Positions 1 through 9,758 of a stretch of 64,000 bases of DNA are shown here, piece after piece. A program made the translations under genes and the position numbers. Source of the DNA: Bacteroidota bacterium (GTDB lineage Bacteria; Bacteroidota; Bacteroidia; Cytophagales; Cyclobacteriaceae); NCBI GenBank assembly GCA_018267135.1, contig JAFDZA010000013.1, positions 62,001 to 126,000 of the forward strand, written 5' to 3'. How positions within the stretch are numbered: position 1 is the first letter of the stretch; each line of letters opens with the position of its first letter. A model generated the notes under the pieces. The model was not told the DNA's origin and did no database searches. It worked only from the letters and a program-made list of their open reading frames with translations.

Positions 1-996
1 TCGGTAGCAATAAAACTCATAACTGATTTTTGAACCGAACTTAAATACTTTTTCCAGAAAAATACGATCGTATTGGGCGGTCAGTTCATTGTACCGGGTT
101 TTCAGGGCGGTGGGGAGTTCATCGGGTGTTATGGGTCGTTCTATTTCCAATCCATCGTCTATGGCAAACTCCAGCACCAGGCTGCTGTTCCGCCAGTTCA
201 TGGTGGTTTCATCGTGTTGGTTTTGCGAAAAAGAAAGATGGTCTTGCTGAATAATATTTTGCGAAGTATTAAAAAATAAAAACAAGCCCGAAGCCACCAT
301 AGCTCCATATCCGATTTTGCGAAAAACATATTCGCTTAGATACGGCAAAATAAATTTTACCGTATAAGCCGAAACTACCGAGGCCACGGCAATGGCCAGC
401 CCGATCCACCCGGCTTTGGCTGAATACAATCCTAAAAGGAAATAGATAATGAGTTTAACCGAATGAAGAAATATTTCGTTGGCAGCCCGCGTGGCTACAA
501 TCTCTTCTTTCGTCAGTCCGTACCGTAAATAAAATCGGTTAAACAAAAGACCAATGGCTCCGGTAATACCCGATATCAACCCGGCCAAAAAACCGACCAT
601 TGCCAGAATAAATGGGGGATACGGCTTCTCTTCACTGGCTTGTTGTTTTTTTGTTCTGAAAAGTTCCGGAATATTGGCTAACAAAAAGAGAGCAACAAAA
701 ATTTGCAGGTAAAAAGGGTTCACCCATCTTATCAGCCAGGCACCTAAAAGAACGGCCGGAATAGAAAAGGGTACAAACCAAAAGAATATTTTCCACCGAA
801 TGGATTTTTTAAAAATGATAATCCGTGAGGCCGAGCTGGCAAAGGTGCCGATTGTTAACGAAAACGGAATAACCGAAACAGGCAACAACAAATTAAGCAC
901 CGGCAGCAAAATAAGGCTGGCCCCTCCGCCACAAAGGGCACTAATCCAAAATGCCACCAGGGTGGCGGCAAAAAGAAAAACGATCTTTAATACCAT
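1..996 (-). CDS. TauE/SafE family permease, 3' end cut by window edge
   Basis: Reading leftward from the ATG at 994-996, the frame stays open to base 1 (332 codons). The first ~255 residues are a multi-helix membrane protein with a glycine-rich CGGGAS motif in the first helix and a second glycine-rich helix in the middle (GFLAGLISGITGAIG), the usual pattern of TauE/SafE (DUF81) anion permeases. This family exports or imports small sulfur or organic anions; the substrate cannot be read here. After the last helix (about residues 233-252) there is a soluble, charged tail of at least 75 residues that typical ~250-residue members lack. The gene lies 38 bases downstream of the aminopeptidase on the same strand and may be co-transcribed. 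Confidence 0.85.
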   Translation of the reverse strand, partial: MVLKIVFLFAATLVAFWISALCGGGASLILLPVLNLLLPVSVIPFSLTIGTFASSASRIIIFKKSIRWKIFFWFVPFSIPAVLLGAWLIRWVNPFYLQIFVALFLLANIPELFRTKKQQASEEKPYPPFILAMVGFLAGLISGITGAIGLLFNRFYLRYGLTKEEIVATRAANEIFLHSVKLIIYFLLGLYSAKAGWIGLAIAVASVVSAYTVKFILPYLSEYVFRKIGYGAMVASGLFLFFNTSQNIIQQDHLSFSQNQHDETTMNWRNSSLVLEFAIDDGLEIERPITPDELPTALKTRYNELTAQYDRIFLEKVFKFGSKISYEFYCYR

Positions 997-1034
997 GTTA
1001 CCAACTTACGTGATGAACCGACCGAAGCAACCCG

Positions 1035-2495
1035 TTATTCTTTCCTATCAAGATCGGGCAAGATAAAATTATCCAGCGGGCTGGGGAGTTTCATTATCGC
1101 TTCGATATCCTTTACCGTGCGTGGAGCAGAAGAAGAGAGATGTTCATAGCCGTTAGGTGTAATGAGGAAGTCGTCTTCAATGCGAACAGCTATGCCCCAC
1201 CATTTTTTATCGCAAGGCGAGTTTTCGGGAATATAAATTCCGGGCTCGATGGTAATCATCATCCCTGCTTCCAGCAGATTATACTCGCCCCGGTCGTGCA
1301 CATCTAACCCAATGTGGTGTGTGCACCCGTGCGGATAATACATGTGCTTATCATTTTCATTCTGAATAATGCCCAGTTCTTTCAGCCCTCGGTTAATTAC
1401 TACCCGGGTAGCCAGATATATCTCTTTAAAGGATGTACCCGGTTTGCATATTTTCATAGCTTCTTCCTGGGCTTTCAGCACCAGTTCATAGATCTGTTTT
1501 TGCTCGGGCGAAAATTTGCCGTTTACCGGTATGGTGCGTGTAATATCGGCTGTGTAGCCGTGAAACTCCGCCCCCAGATCCATCAGGATTAATTCTTTGT
1601 TGGAGGTCGTTGGTTTGTAATTATCAATGTAGTGTAAAATGCAACCGTTATGGCCGGCTCCTACGATGGAGGGGTAGCCCACATCTTCCGCCTGGTATTT
1701 TTTAAAGACAAACTCATGAATGCCTTGAATTTCACGCTCGCTCATGCCGGGTTTTATCGCTTTCATTACTTCTACCTGCCCGGCACATGAGATTCGCACG
1801 GCCTTGCGCACCAACTCAATCTCTTCTTTTGTTTTTATGCCGCGCAGGTTATCCATAATCGTTTCCAAACCTGTTTTGTTCAGGTTGCTTTTGGGAGGTT
1901 CTACCGCAAGGGTAGTTCGGTGGGCATCAGGATAATTTACTTTGGTTTTAAACTGGGCGATCAGGTTATACAAATCAGACGAATCGCGGGGGTTATCGCG
2001 TACATCGTTATTAAAATTAAAAAATAAAATGGAGGTAAACTTTGAAAAATCAAGGTTGTATTGTTTAAACAGGGAATTATTGAAAGCCTGATCAAAGCCC
2101 AGGTTCTCTTTCACTCCTTTATCGCCCAGTCTGCGGCCCGTCCACATTTCGCGCAGTTCATTTCGGGGCTGCACAAAAATAATTTCATTGTACGTAGTGC
2201 CATTGGCTGAGTTTTGTTTTTCTTTAAACACCAACAACACCGCATCCGGTTCTCGGTACCCGGTGAGGTAATAAAAATCCGGATCCTGGTGATAGACAAA
2301 ATCTACATCGTTCGACCGGTTGCGCACCGGGTTGGCAAAAAATACGGCTACGGAATTAGCCAGAAGTTTTTCGCGCAATTTTTCTCTGCGCTCGCGAAAA
2401 AATGTTTTTGGTAAAAAATCGTTGGGGAGATCAGAATCTTGTGCGGCTAAAGAAAAAAAACACAGGATAAAAAACAGAGAACTCAGTAGTTTCAT
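1035..2495 (-). CDS. pepP: Secreted Xaa-Pro aminopeptidase (M24B)
   Basis: Metallopeptidase that removes an N-terminal residue when proline is second. Residues 1-18 form a signal peptide ending at LAAQ, so the enzyme is probably periplasmic, unlike cytosolic PepP. An N-terminal creatinase-like domain (about 25-200) is followed by the pita-bread catalytic domain. The five dimetal ligands can all be placed: Asp306, Asp317, His393 (in HGCTHHIGLDVHD), Glu417 (TIEPG) and Glu440 (VRIED). At 486 residues it is of normal length for Bacteroidota members. It is divergent from the FMN reductase at 2619; the shared 123-base gap should hold both promoters. Confidence 0.93.
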   Translation of the reverse strand: MKLLSSLFFILCFFSLAAQDSDLPNDFLPKTFFRERREKLREKLLANSVAVFFANPVRNRSNDVDFVYHQDPDFYYLTGYREPDAVLLVFKEKQNSANGTTYNEIIFVQPRNELREMWTGRRLGDKGVKENLGFDQAFNNSLFKQYNLDFSKFTSILFFNFNNDVRDNPRDSSDLYNLIAQFKTKVNYPDAHRTTLAVEPPKSNLNKTGLETIMDNLRGIKTKEEIELVRKAVRISCAGQVEVMKAIKPGMSEREIQGIHEFVFKKYQAEDVGYPSIVGAGHNGCILHYIDNYKPTTSNKELILMDLGAEFHGYTADITRTIPVNGKFSPEQKQIYELVLKAQEEAMKICKPGTSFKEIYLATRVVINRGLKELGIIQNENDKHMYYPHGCTHHIGLDVHDRGEYNLLEAGMMITIEPGIYIPENSPCDKKWWGIAVRIEDDFLITPNGYEHLSSSAPRTVKDIEAIMKLPSPLDNFILPDLDRKE

Positions 2496-2618
2496 GCGTT
2501 GATCGTTTATAGATGAGTGGCTTATAACAAATGTTTATCGTTTGATTCGGTAAGATAGGAAAAACTCCTAATTTTAACTTTATTCATGATTATCCGTTAA
2601 TCCAAGAAGTTACACACC

Positions 2619-3179
2619 ATGCCTCACATTATCATTCTCTCTGCCAGCATTCGCAACGGCCGCAAGAGCCACCGCGTAGCTTTGTATTTTAAAAAATACC
2701 TGGAAGAAAATAAATTGGCTACAGCCACTATTGCTGACCTGAACGAGTACCGGTTTCCTTTGTTTAATGAAAGATTAAAATTTCAACCTAACCCTACGGC
2801 CGATGTCATTGCCTTTGCCAACGATATCCGTTCGGCCGATGGCGTGATCATTGTTACCCCGGAATATAACGGAGGCTACCCGGCTTCTCTTAAAAATGTA
2901 ATTGATCTGCTCTACGAAGAATGGCAGCGAAAACCTGTTGCTATTTCTACCGTATCAGACGGTGTGTTTGGCGGAACACAGGTCATTACCTCGCTCCAAT
3001 TTACTTTATGGAAAATACGGGCGTGGACGGTAGCGGCTCAATTCCCCGTTCCGAAAGTGGACGAACTTTTTGATCCGAACGGCCATGCGACCGATCCCGA
3101 AAAAACAAATCTACGGGCCGGTGCATTTATTCATGAATTACTTTGGTGTGTGGAAGCCAAAAAAAGAATGAGCCAATAA
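2619..3179 (+). CDS. NADPH-dependent FMN reductase family protein
   Basis: Flavodoxin-fold oxidoreductase (FMN_red family). The N-terminus shows the flavin phosphate-binding loop after the first strand (SASIRNGRKS, about residues 8-17), and TPEYNGGYPASLKNVIDLL (about 86-104) is the family's second FMN-binding signature. Such proteins use NAD(P)H to reduce FMN, quinones, azo dyes or metals; the physiological substrate is not predictable. It has 186 residues, a full-length member. The stop codon lies two bases before the preferred start of tilS, so the two genes are probably one transcript. Confidence 0.88.
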   Translation: MPHIIILSASIRNGRKSHRVALYFKKYLEENKLATATIADLNEYRFPLFNERLKFQPNPTADVIAFANDIRSADGVIIVTPEYNGGYPASLKNVIDLLYEEWQRKPVAISTVSDGVFGGTQVITSLQFTLWKIRAWTVAAQFPVPKVDELFDPNGHATDPEKTNLRAGAFIHELLWCVEAKKRMSQ

Positions 3180-3181
3180 TA

Positions 3182-4504
3182 ATGAACGAAGCCTTTCTTG
3201 CTTTCATCAATCAAAAAAAACTTTGCACCCCGCACGATCATATTTTAGTGGCCGTAAGTGGGGGGCAAGACTCTATGGCTCTTTTGCATCTGTTTATCAA
3301 TGCAGGTTTTCGGGTAAGTGTGGCTCATGTCAATTTTCAGTTGCGTGGAAAGGAGTCGGATCAAGACCAGGAATTTGTAAAGGGGTTTTGTCGGGAGGCA
3401 GGCATCCCATTTTATTCTAAAAAATTTCAAACTGAAAAATATGCAGCTCAAAAATCGCTGTCCCTCCAGATGGCAGCCCGGGCGTTGCGCTACGGTTGGT
3501 TTCACGAGTTGATGCTCCGGCATCGGTTTAAGCGGCTGGCTACGGCACATCACTTAAACGACTCCATCGAAACAGTGTTGATCAATTTCATCCGTGGCAC
3601 CGGGCCGGAAGGGCTGGATGGCATCGCAGCTAAAAATAAAAATATCATCCGTCCTTTGCTTTTTGCCACCCGCGATCAAATCCATTCGTACATTAAAAAA
3701 AATAAAATTCATTGGCGGGAAGATTCCAGCAACCATACTGACGACTATGTGCGAAATTATTTGCGGCATCAGGTTATTCCGAAGTTAAAAAAAATAAACC
3801 CTTCGCTGGAAGATTCTGCAGCTGATATGCTGGATAAAACGGCAGCCGGAAATGAACTGGCCGAGGCCGGCCTCCTGCAATGGAGAGAAAAATATGAAAC
3901 GATTCAGGGGGATCAAACCATTTTTTTAAAAAAAGGTTTTTCGGATTTCCACAATCCGTGTGGGTTACTTTGGCAATTGGTGAAAAAATATGGATTTCAT
4001 TTTGATCAATGCCGGCAGGCTATTCATTCATTGGATAAACAGCCGGGCAAAAAATTTCTATCCGGCAACTATGTATTGGGTATAGACCGGAAAAGTTTGA
4101 TTCTCTCACCTCAAAAAAAGGAAGAGCCAGCCGTAACCATTACTAAAAATAAAGCTCATGTAACTTTAGGCACTCGTCAGTTAAAAATTTCGACATCTAA
4201 AAAAAATAAAATTTCAATCGACCGTTCTATCGCGCTGCTGGACTCATCCAAACTTACATTCCCTATTACCTGGAGAGTCTGGAAAAAAGGTGATTTTTTT
4301 TATCCGCTGGGCATGGACAAACGAAAGAAAGTGAGCGATTTTCTCATTGACCGGAAAATTCCAGTTTCCGAAAAGAAAAATGTAACGGTAATTGAGTCGG
4401 CCGGAGAAATTGCCTGGCTGGTGGGGTACCGCATTAGCGACCGGTTTAAAATAACCGATCGCACGCAAGTCATTACAAAACTGGAATTAAAAGAACCGCT
4501 CTAA
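3182..4504 (+). CDS. tilS: tRNA(Ile)-lysidine synthase
   Basis: Converts C34 of the CAU-anticodon tRNA(Ile) to lysidine using ATP and lysine, changing both decoding and charging from Met to Ile. The PP-loop ATP pyrophosphatase motif SGGQDS lies at residues 26-31, followed by the family's HVNFQLRGKES segment and a substrate-binding C-terminal domain. I chose the ATG at 3182, giving 440 residues. An in-frame GTG at 3143 would add 13 residues inside the preceding reductase gene and is less likely. The last 18 bases overlap, tail to tail, with the fRMsr gene on the other strand. Confidence 0.95.
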   Translation: MNEAFLAFINQKKLCTPHDHILVAVSGGQDSMALLHLFINAGFRVSVAHVNFQLRGKESDQDQEFVKGFCREAGIPFYSKKFQTEKYAAQKSLSLQMAARALRYGWFHELMLRHRFKRLATAHHLNDSIETVLINFIRGTGPEGLDGIAAKNKNIIRPLLFATRDQIHSYIKKNKIHWREDSSNHTDDYVRNYLRHQVIPKLKKINPSLEDSAADMLDKTAAGNELAEAGLLQWREKYETIQGDQTIFLKKGFSDFHNPCGLLWQLVKKYGFHFDQCRQAIHSLDKQPGKKFLSGNYVLGIDRKSLILSPQKKEEPAVTITKNKAHVTLGTRQLKISTSKKNKISIDRSIALLDSSKLTFPITWRVWKKGDFFYPLGMDKRKKVSDFLIDRKIPVSEKKNVTVIESAGEIAWLVGYRISDRFKITDRTQVITKLELKEPL

Positions 4505-4969
4505 AATCCGGGCGAGTTGGTTCAGATAATGGGCATCGGTATCATCAAAATCGTTTACCTTATCGCTGTCTGCATCTAACACAAAAGAAACCACCCCGCT
4601 GCTAAACACAGGCACTACAATTTCTGATTTGGAATCGGAACTACAGGCAATGTGTCCGGGAAATTTTTCCACATCCGGAACAATGATTGTTCGGGCTTCT
4701 TTCCAGGCCGTGCCACAAACTCCTTTGCCCCACTGGATGCGGGTGCAGGCAATCGGCCCCTGAAAAGGGCCCAACACTAATTCGTCTTCTTTTACTAAAT
4801 AAAAACCTACCCAGAAAAAATTAAATGTTTGCCGGAGTGCCGCTGCCACGTTGGCTAAGTTGGCAATTGGTTCCTTCTCTCCGGTTATCAGCGATTCAAT
4901 TTGCGGAAGCAAAACCTCGTAGCGCTCTGCTTTGCCGGCTGATGGGGCTATCAACAAATTTTCAGCCAT
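4487..4969 (-). CDS. Free methionine-(R)-sulfoxide reductase (GAF domain)
   Basis: Single GAF-domain enzyme of 160 residues that reduces free L-methionine-(R)-sulfoxide with electrons from thioredoxin. The three cysteines known from the E. coli enzyme are all present: Cys75 (GPIACTRI), Cys85 (GKGVCGTA) and Cys109 (GHIACSSD). The substrate-loop sequence GPFQGP also matches the family. The start ATG sits two bases after the lspA stop, so it is the last gene of the ileS-lspA operon. Its 3' end overlaps the end of tilS by 18 bases in opposite orientation, with no room for a separate terminator. Confidence 0.93.
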   Translation of the reverse strand: MAENLLIAPSAGKAERYEVLLPQIESLITGEKEPIANLANVAAALRQTFNFFWVGFYLVKEDELVLGPFQGPIACTRIQWGKGVCGTAWKEARTIIVPDVEKFPGHIACSSDSKSEIVVPVFSSGVVSFVLDADSDKVNDFDDTDAHYLNQLARILERFF

Positions 4970-4971
4970 GT

Positions 4972-5619
4972 TTATTCGGCTGGCGTCTGTGTTTCAGAGA
5001 CTGGTATTTCAGAGGCAGGTTGCCCATCATGGGTCTTTCCTGATTGTTGATGTGGAAAAAATTTCTTTTGAAAAAGGAGTACCGTAGCTACTCCTATAAA
5101 AATGGAAGAATCGGCAATATTAAACACCGGGCTGAAAAACTCAAACTCACCACCGGGGTTGAGTGGAAACCACTCTGGTATCTGAATATGAAACAGCGGA
5201 AAATAAAGCATGTCTATTACTTCGCCATGAAACCATTTAACGGGTGCCCCCAGCGCATTATTTTCTAAGAAAACACCATAAAAAATACTGTCTATTACAT
5301 TGCCTATGGCTCCGCCTAAAATCAGGGCGAGGCAAACCAAAAAACCAGGGTGATGTTTTTTTTGTACAGACGAAACCAGATAATACCCAATGCCCACCAT
5401 AGCCCCCATCCTAAAAACGGTAAGCGCCAGTTTTCCAAATTCGTTTTCCCACCGAATACCAAAAGCCATACCGGGATTAAGTAAATAGTGTAACCGAAAC
5501 CATTGCCCGATTACATTAATTTCCTCGCCCAGTTGCATGTGGTGGTAAACCAATAATTTGCTGGCCTGATCGATGGCAATTACGAACAGCGCTACTAAAA
5601 AGTATTTCAGAACTTTCAT
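4972..5619 (-). CDS. lspA: Lipoprotein signal peptidase (signal peptidase II)
   Basis: Inner-membrane aspartyl protease that cleaves the signal peptide of diacylglyceryl-modified prolipoproteins. The catalytic pair is Asp110 (in GGAIGNVID) and Asp170 (in FNIADSSIFIG), each next to a membrane helix. Residues 111-165 hold a longer loop than in E. coli LspA, as is common in Bacteroidota, and a polar tail follows the last helix, bringing the length to 215. The gene starts four bases after the ileS stop. The ileS-lspA neighbourhood is widespread in bacteria. At least ten predicted lipoproteins in this window would be substrates. Confidence 0.96.
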   Translation of the reverse strand: MKVLKYFLVALFVIAIDQASKLLVYHHMQLGEEINVIGQWFRLHYLLNPGMAFGIRWENEFGKLALTVFRMGAMVGIGYYLVSSVQKKHHPGFLVCLALILGGAIGNVIDSIFYGVFLENNALGAPVKWFHGEVIDMLYFPLFHIQIPEWFPLNPGGEFEFFSPVFNIADSSIFIGVATVLLFQKKFFPHQQSGKTHDGQPASEIPVSETQTPAE

Positions 5620-5623
5620 CCGG

Positions 5624-8600
5624 TTACAATTTTTTAATTTTTATTTTCAGCACAAATTCATCCATATCCACCTCGGTAGTATTCTCTACCTGTGTCTTTA
5701 TTTCTAAACTCAGTGCCTGGGTTTCGGTGCAGATATAGTCTTTATATTCGGTAAGTGAGGCCGCTGCCAATTCGCCATCTTTCTCTACTTCAATGCCGAT
5801 TTTGTCGAGCACTTCAAAACCTGATTCTTTTCGCAGGTTCTGAACTCGGTTTACAAAATCGCGGGCTATGCCCTCGCGCTTCAGCTCCGGGGTAATGGTT
5901 ATATCCAGTGCTACGGTAACATTGTGTTCAGTAGCTACCGACCAGCCCGGAATATCTTGTGACAAGATCAGCACATCTTCCGCTACCAAATCAAAACCAC
6001 CTTTAGCCAGAGTTCCTGTTTTTTCAAGTTTATTTATTTCTTCTTTTGTTAAAGTATTAATCACCTCCGATACTTCTTTCATCTTGGGGCCATACTGCTT
6101 ACCCAGTTTGGCAAAATTGGGTTTCACGCTTTTTACCAGCAAGCCGGAGGCATCGTCTATATATTCAATTGATTTTACGTTTACTTCAGATTTGATAATC
6201 TCTTCCACACCTTGAATACGCCTGGCAAATTTTTCATCGAGTACCGGAAGCAAAATCCGTTGCAAAGGTGTGCGCACTTTTATTTTGCTGTTCTTACGTA
6301 TAGAATGTACCAGCGAACAAATGGTTTGTGCGTAATCCATAGAAAGTTCTAACTCCCGATCTATGCGGAAGGTTTCAGCCTTTACTAAATCGGTGTGATG
6401 GATGGATTCAAACCGCAGCGGAGTATTATGCTCTTTTGCTTTTTCGCGGATATTGCCGGTCAGGTTTCCATAAAGCCAGTCGGCATAAAACGGAGCGATG
6501 GGCGACATAAGCTGAGCCGTTACCAACAAACATTCATACAATGTTTCGTAAGCGGCTTTCTTATCTTCCGATACTTCGCCCCGCAGAGTAGGCTGCCAAA
6601 ACCGTTTGCGGTTTAGGCGCACATACCAATTGCTGAGGTGATCATTTACAAACTCTTGAATGGCCCGGGCGGCTTTAGTTGGTTCGTAGTCTTCATACGC
6701 GGCCGTCACTTCCAGAATCAGCGATTGCAGTTTAGAAATAATCCACCGATCGAGATGTGATAATTTTTCATAAGGCACATTATTCATTTCATCTTTTATA
6801 AACCCATCTATGTTGGCATAGAGAGCAAAAAATGAATAGGTGTTTTGCAGGGTACCAAAAAACCTGCGTTGGGTTTCTTCTACTCCGGAAAAATCAAACT
6901 TCAAATTATCCCACGGAGGCGCGTTTTCAATCATGTACCAGCGGAGCACATCCGCTCCATATTTTTCCATGGCCGCAAACGGATCAACCACGTTGCCTTT
7001 GCGTTTGCTCATTTTATTTCCGTCTTTGTCGAGTACCAGGCCATTGGAAATTACATTCTTGAAAGCCACGCTGTCGAACAATAGGCCGGCAATCGCATGC
7101 AGGGTAAAAAACCAGCCGCGGGTTTGATCTACACCTTCGGCAATATAATCGGCCGGAAAAGATACTCCGAACAACTCTTTATTTTCAAATGGATAATGTA
7201 GTTGAGCATACGGCATGGCACCCGAATCAAACCACACATCGATCAGATCCGGCTCGCGGTACATTGGCTGGCCTCCTGCGCTTGACAGGATGATGTGATC
7301 GACATACGGGCGATGTAAATCATTTAAGTTTACGGAGTCGTTTTTAATCCCGGCTTTTTCGGCTTTAGCCATTTCATTTTTCAACTCTTCTACCGAGCCG
7401 ATACAAATTTCTTCCTGGCCATCTTTTGTACGCCAAATGGGGAGAGGTGTTCCCCAAAAACGCGACCGCGATAAATTCCAGTCCACCAGATTTTCAAGCC
7501 AGTTACCAAAACGGCCGGTGCCGGTGCTCTCGGGTTTCCAGTTGATGGTTTTGTTCAGTGCTACCAGCCGGTCTTTCCTGGCCGTGGTTTTAATAAACCA
7601 GGCATCGAGCGGATAATACAGCACAGGTTTATCGGTGCGCCAGGAGTGCGGATACGTGTGCTCGTATTTTTCTACCTTAAAAGCTTTGTTCTCTTCCTTT
7701 AAAAGAATGGAGATGATGACGTCTGTGTTTTTGTAGTCAGGATTATTTTCATCTTCATCCGTATAGTTCTTTACATAAAAATCATTTTCAGAAAGCGGTT
7801 TGTGGGTTTTAATTTTATAGCGCTCCACACCTTCTTTCAATTTTATACCAATCTCTTTCACAAATTTTCCTTTGCGGTCAACGGTGGGTACTTCGTTGCC
7901 GGCTTCATCGCGCAGGGTAAGCGGAGGGATGCCATATTGTTTAGATATCCGGAAGTCGTCTGCACCAAACGTGGGTGAGCTATGCACAATACCGGTTCCG
8001 TCTTCAGTTGTTACAAAATCTCCGGCTACTACCTGAAATGCTTTGTCGGCCTCATACATCGGGGGTAAGTAAGGCATGAGTTGCTCGTAGTGAAGACCTA
8101 CTAATTGGCTGCCCTTAAATTCGTCTGCTATTTCAAATGGAATGGCTTTATCGCCCGCCTTGTAATTGGCAAGCTTCAGGTCTTTATTCTTTTCTGAAAA
8201 ATATTTGCCCACCAGATCTTTCGCTAACACTACAGTTATTGCCTTAAAAGTGTACGGATTAAATGTGTTTACCCGTACATAAGAAATCTTCCCGCCTACC
8301 ACCAAAGATGTATTGGATGGCAACGTCCACGGGGTGGTCGTCCAGGCTAAAAAATAAACAGGTAAATCGTGGCCGGCAAATAAAAAATCGCTTTTTGCCT
8401 CGCGAATCACTTTAAACTGCGCCACCACCGAAGTGTCTTTTACATTTTTGTAGCAGCCGGGTTGGTTTAGTTCGTGCGAACTTAAGCCGGTTCCATCCGA
8501 AGGCGAGTAGGGCTGAATGGTGTACCCTTTATACAGTAGTCCTTTCTGGTAAAATTGTTTTAGTATCCACCATACGGTTTCAATGTAGTTGTTGTTGTAG

Positions 8601-9052
8601 GTGATGTACGGATTTTTTAGATCCACCCAGTAGCCCATTTTTTCGGTGAGGTCATCCCACTGGTCTTTATACATCATTACCGTTTCGCGGCACTTTTGGT
8701 TGTATTCTTCAATGGAAATTTTCTTACCTATGTCGTCTTTGGTAATGCCAAGTTGTTTTTCTACCTGCAACTCTACCGGAAGCCCGTGCGTATCCCAGCC
8801 GCCTTTGCGTTTTACCTGAAAACCCTGCAGTGTTTTATAACGGCAAAAAATATCTTTTACCGTGCGGGCCATGACGTGATGTATGCCCGGGGTGCCATTG
8901 GCCGAGGGAGGTCCCTCGTAAAAAGTAAATGTTTGTTTACCCTCGCGGTAAAGCACTGATTTTTCAAAAACCTGTTCGTGCTTCCAGAACGAAAGCACCT
9001 CGGCTGCCACGCGAGAAAAATTGAATTCTTTGTATTCGTTGTATTTGCCCAC
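5624..9052 (-). CDS. ileS: Isoleucyl-tRNA synthetase
   Basis: Class I aminoacyl-tRNA synthetase that charges tRNA(Ile). The HIGH-type motif is in PPSANGTPGIHH (residues 48-59), the KMSKS motif is KMSKR at 680-684, and WTTTPWTLPSNT lies at the start of the CP1 editing domain, as expected for Ile/Val/Leu enzymes. The C-terminal anticodon-binding region is complete. At 1142 residues it is of the long form usual in Bacteroidota rather than the ~940-residue E. coli form. It is the first gene of an ileS-lspA-fRMsr operon. The 144-base gap upstream (9053-9196) should carry the promoter; I saw no T-box-like structure there. Confidence 0.97.
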   Translation of the reverse strand: MGKYNEYKEFNFSRVAAEVLSFWKHEQVFEKSVLYREGKQTFTFYEGPPSANGTPGIHHVMARTVKDIFCRYKTLQGFQVKRKGGWDTHGLPVELQVEKQLGITKDDIGKKISIEEYNQKCRETVMMYKDQWDDLTEKMGYWVDLKNPYITYNNNYIETVWWILKQFYQKGLLYKGYTIQPYSPSDGTGLSSHELNQPGCYKNVKDTSVVAQFKVIREAKSDFLFAGHDLPVYFLAWTTTPWTLPSNTSLVVGGKISYVRVNTFNPYTFKAITVVLAKDLVGKYFSEKNKDLKLANYKAGDKAIPFEIADEFKGSQLVGLHYEQLMPYLPPMYEADKAFQVVAGDFVTTEDGTGIVHSSPTFGADDFRISKQYGIPPLTLRDEAGNEVPTVDRKGKFVKEIGIKLKEGVERYKIKTHKPLSENDFYVKNYTDEDENNPDYKNTDVIISILLKEENKAFKVEKYEHTYPHSWRTDKPVLYYPLDAWFIKTTARKDRLVALNKTINWKPESTGTGRFGNWLENLVDWNLSRSRFWGTPLPIWRTKDGQEEICIGSVEELKNEMAKAEKAGIKNDSVNLNDLHRPYVDHIILSSAGGQPMYREPDLIDVWFDSGAMPYAQLHYPFENKELFGVSFPADYIAEGVDQTRGWFFTLHAIAGLLFDSVAFKNVISNGLVLDKDGNKMSKRKGNVVDPFAAMEKYGADVLRWYMIENAPPWDNLKFDFSGVEETQRRFFGTLQNTYSFFALYANIDGFIKDEMNNVPYEKLSHLDRWIISKLQSLILEVTAAYEDYEPTKAARAIQEFVNDHLSNWYVRLNRKRFWQPTLRGEVSEDKKAAYETLYECLLVTAQLMSPIAPFYADWLYGNLTGNIREKAKEHNTPLRFESIHHTDLVKAETFRIDRELELSMDYAQTICSLVHSIRKNSKIKVRTPLQRILLPVLDEKFARRIQGVEEIIKSEVNVKSIEYIDDASGLLVKSVKPNFAKLGKQYGPKMKEVSEVINTLTKEEINKLEKTGTLAKGGFDLVAEDVLILSQDIPGWSVATEHNVTVALDITITPELKREGIARDFVNRVQNLRKESGFEVLDKIGIEVEKDGELAAASLTEYKDYICTETQALSLEIKTQVENTTEVDMDEFVLKIKIKKL

Positions 9053-9196
9053 AAAATAAAAAATGAGGGCGCAATTTAGCTAAATTCCGTATGAGAAATC
9101 GGGGGTAGCGGTCAAATTTACGTGGTTGGGTATCTCCTTTGTTTTCTGTTTTCGGCTTACGATTTTCCGGTTTTGAAACGGTGCTATTTCTGTTTG

Positions 9197-9649
9197 CTAC
9201 TGCTCTACTCCTTCTGTTTCAATGTAGTTGATCAGCACAAAGGTTACCAGCAGACTGGAAAAAACGCCTTCTAACGCCACGATAAATGCAACGATGTAGG
9301 CATTGAGATAACGCCCCATCGGTTCGTTATCAATAATCCACTGCATAAACGAGTGGTCTGCTTTCATATAAAGAAACATAAACAAGGCAAAAGCCAACGA
9401 GGCTATCCCACCGGTGGCCACGCCTACGGCCAGTGCCCGGAAGTAATGAATTCGATGTTGGTGGGTTTCCTTAAATTTCTTCAGTCCAAAATAAATGCCC
9501 ACGGCCAATACCAGTAAATTAAGTAAGCGAAGCTCTACAATATGTGCCAGGCCTATAACCTGCATCAATACAAAAAATAAAATCAATCCGGCAGCTATGC
9601 GCAATCCGTAGCTTTCAGGAATGTGCTTGGGGTTGTTGATAAAGCTCAT
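9197..9649 (-). CDS. DUF4199-like four-helix membrane protein
   Basis: A 150-residue inner-membrane protein with four predicted helices (about residues 13-34, 40-57, 69-95 and 112-143) and a polar segment after the third. Size, helix layout and the N-terminal pattern (YGLRIAAGLILFFVLMQVIG) resemble the DUF4199 family, which is widespread in Bacteroidota and has no known function. It stands alone on the minus strand between the methyltransferase and ileS. Nothing in the sequence suggests a substrate. The family assignment is by resemblance and needs a profile search. Confidence 0.65.
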   Translation of the reverse strand: MSFINNPKHIPESYGLRIAAGLILFFVLMQVIGLAHIVELRLLNLLVLAVGIYFGLKKFKETHQHRIHYFRALAVGVATGGIASLAFALFMFLYMKADHSFMQWIIDNEPMGRYLNAYIVAFIVALEGVFSSLLVTFVLINYIETEGVEQ

Positions 9650-9758
9650 GGGGTCAGGGTTTTAGTATATGAAATTTTATACTTTTTAGCCTGACAAGCA
9701 ATGTTTGGTAACTAAAAATTTAGGCAGTTTGCTATTCGTCCGAATTTGCAGCCCAAGC

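Noticed and set aside
9660-9700. AGTATA...TATACT inverted repeat upstream of the DUF4199-like gene
   Set aside because: Only 6-bp arms in AT-rich DNA with an 8-base loop; expected by chance.
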